In this document: positions 7,395-10,488 of the stretch, piece after piece
Layout: each line of letters starts with the position of its first letter
Position numbering within the stretch: the stretch's first letter is position 1
Origin: an uncultured Mycoplasma sp.
GTDB lineage: Bacteria; Bacillota_I; Bacilli_A; Mycoplasmatales; Mycoplasmoidaceae
Direction: 5' to 3'
DNA: 10,488 bases
Assembly: GCA_947174035.1 (NCBI GenBank)
Contig: CAMWHH010000013.1
Location: 1-10,488 of the forward strand
Translations under genes and position numbers: made by a program
The notes under the pieces: model-generated
The model's database searches: none
Seen by the model: the letters and a program-made list of their open reading frames with translations, nothing else
Told to the model about the DNA's origin: nothing

Positions 7395-10306
7395 ATGAAA
7401 AAACTTAAAAAATGATGAAAGGGATTAGCATTGTCATCATTTGTAGGGATTACTGCAATAAGTTTGGTTGCCTGTGGACAAACTGGAGCAACCCATGCTT
7501 TTACAAGTACTCCAACAAATTTATTACAAGACAATAATAGTCCATTAAATGAAACTTTCAATAATTCACCAACATCAACTTATGCACAAACAGCACTTTA
7601 TAATTTAACTACATACCAAACAACTGGACAATTTGTTACATCTCCAGATGGAGGGTTTTCACAAACAACTGATGACACTTTAATTCTTGAGGGTGCAAGT
7701 GCAGTTATTGTATTTAAAGATGAAACTGTAATGAAAGATGTTGATGACAAAATTGGAAATAATTTAATAACTGAAAATAAAATTTCTCAAAGTGAAATTT
7801 TAGCAAAATTAAAAGACATTAAAACAAGTGTAGATAAGTCAACAACTGTTTCACCAGCTGAACAAAATACACAAGAAACTAAAGATGATGTAGCTGCTGA
7901 TGATGAAACTGCTGATGAACCTACTTCTGACAACACTAAATGAGAAGAAGGAAAAGATTATTGAGTTTTCACAAGAAATAAAGGTGGAATTCAATTCCAA
8001 AAAGGAATCGACCAAAATCCAGTACTAATATTTCTCAATATTATAATGATGCTGTAAGTAACGGAAAAACTTACCAATTTATTATTGATACTGACAATTA
8101 TTGAGTTGACGAAAATGGTCAACAACAGCAAGCAGTTTCAAGTCATGACTTTGAAAGAGGACTAGAAACTTATGCATTATCTGCTGCAATTGGTTACACT
8201 AGAAATGAATATTTTTTAGATTTGATTGGATTAGGAACTGAAAGTTTAGGGAAAACTATTAGTTATCAAAATAGTGATAAAAAATATGTTAGTCCAGCAG
8301 ATGTAAATTATGACATAAATAACTTTGTTAATGTAAACGATGCAGTTTATACAATGTATATTGATGAAGAATATCCATATGCATTAGATTTAATTTCAAA
8401 AGAATATTTTGGTGCTTTACCAAATACAAATAATAAAGTTAAAAACATTAATTTAAAAGATGGAAAAATTGTTCTTGATGATGGAGTTATTGATCAAGCT
8501 AAAACAAATTGAAATGAAATTTTTGGTTCAGGTGGTTTAAATAACTTTACTAAAGATACTTGATATGCTGGTGCATACTATATTTCTGCTTTTACAGGAA
8601 GTCAAATAATTTTTAACTTGAACAGTATTTATATGGATACAGTTGGTCAAGATTTATTAAGTTATGTTGATGGAAAAATTCAAGGAACAAATAACCAAAA
8701 CACAGATGAAAGAATGGAACAAATTGTAATCAATTATGGAAGTGGTACAGCTGACACTTATTTTGAAAACTATAAAGCAGGTCAAATTGATTACTTATCT
8801 TCTGTTCCAGAAGCTAAAAGAAGTGAAGCAAATAGTTTAAGTGGAGTAACTCCAACAAAAGTTATTCAAACTACACAATCTAATTACATTGCTTATACAC
8901 CACACCCATATACAGTAAATAAAGATGGAAAAGTTAGTGCAAATGAAAATGTTCCAGATAATATGGCAGATTTTATTTATCAATGAGATAGTAAAGATGC
9001 AATGACAATTAGAGCTGGAATAGCAGGGTTGGTTAATTATAACCAACTAGCATACATGGTATATTCAAACTCAAGAGATTTCCAACTAAGTGCTACACCT
9101 TATGGTGCTTTTAAAAACTATTATGAAAATGTAGCAAAAGGAGATATTTATGGAGCTTTACCTAGACCATATGCTGATTATCAAGCAAGCAGTGCTGATA
9201 CAGTAGAAACAGAATTTGAAATTCCTTATTATAGTTGAAATTCAACTGATCAAAAAGTTAATATTGAAAAAATCAAAATTAATAAAGATACTTTTAAAAC
9301 TGCAATTAATAATTTTAAAGGAAACAGTGCTTCTTTAAATTTCAGCATTAAATTTGGTGAAGGTTCTTTTAGTACAAATTATGAACAATATTTAATTAAA
9401 TTCCAAGAAACTGTTAAAGATTTAAGTGGTGAAGGTATAAATGTTGTTATCAATCCTAGACTTGGATCTAATCCAACATCAACTGAATGATATAACAGTC
9501 AGTCTTCACCATTAGGGTATAGTTATTGAGCACCAGATTACAATGGGGTTGGAACTTGAATTGAAGCAGATAACACTTTACAAAGTACAACAGTAACAAC
9601 TAAAGATACTGATGGAAAAGAAACTACAACTACTTATGAAGGAGTTCCAAGTACTAATTCTCATAATGCTTTCCACACATATTTAACAGCAATGATTTAT
9701 GCAGTTAAATTAATGAATTATACTTGAAATGAAACTGACAAAAAATATGCTGCTAGTACTACTACAAGTGGTGATAGTCAAACAACTACAGATCCTTATA
9801 TAAATGATGACAGAATTCAAAAAGCATTTAGTGAAAGTTCTTTAGCTGATTTTGGTATTCAAACTAATGATTCAGCATTTGATAATAAAAACACACCAGG
9901 TGAAAAATATGGTGCAATTGCAATTGAATTTTTAAACATGCTAATTGAAAAACAAGTGTTTGATCAAACAAAAGTACAAAGTTATATAGATGACCCATCT
10001 AAATTACAATATTCAAGCACTAAACCAACAAAAGAAAATCCTTATACAGCACAAAATCTTTATGTTGGAGGTGATGTGATAAAAGCTGGTCAATCTGCAA
10101 ATTTCTCAAAATATTTAGGAATTTTTGCAGGTGAGTCAACTGCTAAAGCACTATGAGAAAATACAGTTTTAGATAGTGATTATAGTTTTATTCCAAAACC
10201 AGAAGCAGGATTGAAAGAAACAATTATATCTTTGGTTAAACCTGGATATGTAGCAAGAAGTGGAACTCAATCTATAAATTACAGAGATTTTGGAATAAAA
10301 AAATAG
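7395..10306 (+). pseudogene. OppA-like peptide-binding lipoprotein, copy 3, broken by a single-base frameshift
   Basis: Third paralog of the array. The start ATG 7395 gives MKKLKKWWKGLALSSFVG with lipobox LVAC (Cys27). The two Trp (TGA TGA, 7413-7418) hide the true start under the standard code. The frame is good to Pro209 (8019-8021). One base is then missing, and translation would run into 11 wrong residues and stop at TAA 8055-8057, a 220-aa product. From 8024 the next frame carries the rest of the protein without interruption to TAG 10304. Restoring one base gives about 970 aa. The downstream part keeps all family 5 blocks: YQFIIDTDNYWVD (8072), HDFERG, YKAGQIDYLSSVP, MTIRAGIAGLVNYNQLA (9002), YWAPDYNGVGTW (9524). 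Its 14 Trp codons are all TGA. No other lesion is seen in about 2.3 kb, so the break is recent or a sequencing error. If the lesion is an error, this is a normal full-length gene. Confidence 0.85.
8022..8023 (+). other. Site of -1 base lesion in copy 3
   Basis: Copy 1 reads CAA GAA CCT GAT ACT AAT ATT TCT, while copy 3 reads CAA AAT CCA GT ACT AAT ATT TCT. Protein similarity is in one frame through CCA (8019-8021) and in the other from ACT (8024), so the missing base is pinned to the two bases between. It was most likely the A of a GAT Asp codon. There is no homopolymer run at the site. Confidence 0.85.
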
Positions 10307-10307
10307 G

Positions 10308-10334
10308 ATTTAACTTTTAAATAATGTGTTAAAT
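10308..10334 (+). other. Weak stem-loop just after the copy 3 stop
   Basis: ATTTAAC (10308-10314) can pair with GTTAAAT (10328-10334) around a 13-base loop. The same right-hand motif, GTGTTAAAT (10326-10334), is complementary to ATTTAACAC (10389-10397) in the terminator's 3' arm, so competing structures are possible. With short, AT-only stems this may be chance. Confidence 0.25.
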
Positions 10335-10351
10335 ACTTTAAAAACCTTATA

Positions 10352-10404
10352 AAAAATGGTGTTATAGTCCAATCATTAATTAAATTGGATTTAACACCAT
10401 TTTT
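10352..10404 (+). terminator. Strong intrinsic terminator of the lipoprotein operon
   Basis: The left arm 10352-10373 and right arm 10384-10404 form a long stem. AAAAATGGTGTTA pairs with TAACACCATTTTT and TCCAAT pairs with ATTGGA, with a small internal loop (TAG opposite TT). The apical loop is 10 bases. The T-run at 10400-10404 follows the GC-containing stem, and the matching A-run at 10351-10356 means it could also stop transcripts from the other strand. It lies 45 bases after the last stop codon and is the first terminator after copy 1 begins. Confidence 0.85.
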
Positions 10405-10488
10405 ATTCTCTATGTAAAATAGTTTTTGATTTTTTATTGATATATTAATAAAAAACTTTTATTAGTTAATTGAATTATTTAACAAAAT
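10405..10488. other. AT-rich tail, no gene recognised
   Basis: I see no reading frame on either strand that reaches the window edge with a plausible start or stop arrangement. A perfect 8-bp AT-only stem, TAATAAAA with TTTTATTA (10446-10453 and 10457-10464), has a 3-base loop. A weak promoter-like pair, TTGATA (10437-10442) and TATTAG (10460-10465) 17 bases apart, could serve a gene beyond the window. Both may be chance in such sequence. Confidence 0.3.

Larger units (their letters stand above)
1630..10306 (+). repeat. Tandem array of three paralogous OppA-like lipoprotein genes
   Basis: Three directly repeated units of about 2.9 kb (1630-4497, 4526-7369, 7395-10306) align from signal peptide to C-terminus. 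Landmarks common to all are KGLALS.FVG.TAISLV.CG at the start, the NNSPLN block, KDFERG or HDFERG, LLSYVDGK, FQLSATPYG, GGDV.K.GQSANFSKYLG, and a near-identical C-terminus YVARSGTQS.N.RDFG. Some DNA stretches are identical in all three, for example acagttttagatagtgatta near each 3' end. The array arose by tandem duplication and provides substrate for homologous recombination between copies. Confidence 0.93.

Noticed and set aside
7373..7561. Minus-strand frame of 62 codons over the copy 3 start
   Set aside because: Overlaps the ribosome binding site and signal peptide of copy 3; no gene-like features.
8010..8024. Programmed ribosomal frameshift in copy 3
   Set aside because: A -1 shift would be needed, but there is no canonical slippery heptamer at the site, and copies 1 and 2 are read without a shift.
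8837..9046. Minus-strand frame of 69 codons in copy 3
   Set aside because: Antisense to conserved coding sequence; nothing recognisable.
1630..10306. CRISPR array, insertion sequence, tRNA or rRNA
   Set aside because: Repeats are gene-length paralogs rather than short spaced repeats; no transposase, terminal inverted repeats or tRNA-like cloverleaf was seen.
10405..10488. End of a convergent minus-strand gene after the terminator
   Set aside because: The frame ending in a minus-strand TAA just beyond the terminator meets another stop within a few codons, before the window edge.

Overview
The window is a piece of a strongly AT-rich Mollicutes chromosome that uses genetic code 4 (TGA = Trp). 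The sequence shows this directly. All four genes are broken up by in-frame TGA under the standard code but read through cleanly when TGA is Trp. At several aligned positions one lipoprotein paralog has TGG where another has TGA. The type II (lipoprotein) signal peptides, AAGGA ribosome binding sites and poly-A/T spacers fit the Spiroplasma / Entomoplasma / Mesoplasma / Mycoplasma mycoides branch. Genus cannot be fixed from this window.

Layout, all on the + strand. (1) 1-114: very AT-rich spacer (9 G/C in 114 bases). (2) 115-1467: a complete M17 leucyl aminopeptidase (pepA, 450 aa) with all metal-binding and catalytic residues. (3) 1468-1629: spacer with a bulged stem-loop terminator whose 3' arm and T-run also form a good promoter (TTGAAT-17-TATTAT), then a purine-rich leader. 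(4) 1630-10306: three tandem paralogs of about 950-970 codons. Each is a large lipoprotein with an OppA-type peptide-binding fold (solute-binding protein family 5). They are separated by only 28 and 25 bases with no terminator between them, so they look like one operon. The first (1630-4497, 955 aa) and second (4526-7369, 947 aa) are intact. The third (7395-10306) has lost one base at about 8022-8023, so its frame breaks after about 209 residues, although both sides of the break remain well conserved. (5) 10307-10488: a strong, possibly bidirectional stem-loop terminator and an AT-rich tail without a recognisable gene.

Working together (inference): mollicutes have little amino-acid biosynthesis and import peptides. 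The lipoproteins would sit on the outer face of the membrane and hand oligopeptides to an Opp-type ABC permease, which is not encoded here. PepA would then trim the imported peptides in the cytosol. Points worth a second look are the single-base lesion in the third copy, the promoter nested in the terminator, a GC-rich hairpin with a CGG codon in the second copy, low-complexity linkers that differ in each paralog, and a mosaic similarity pattern suggesting exchange between copies. No clearly new system is visible.
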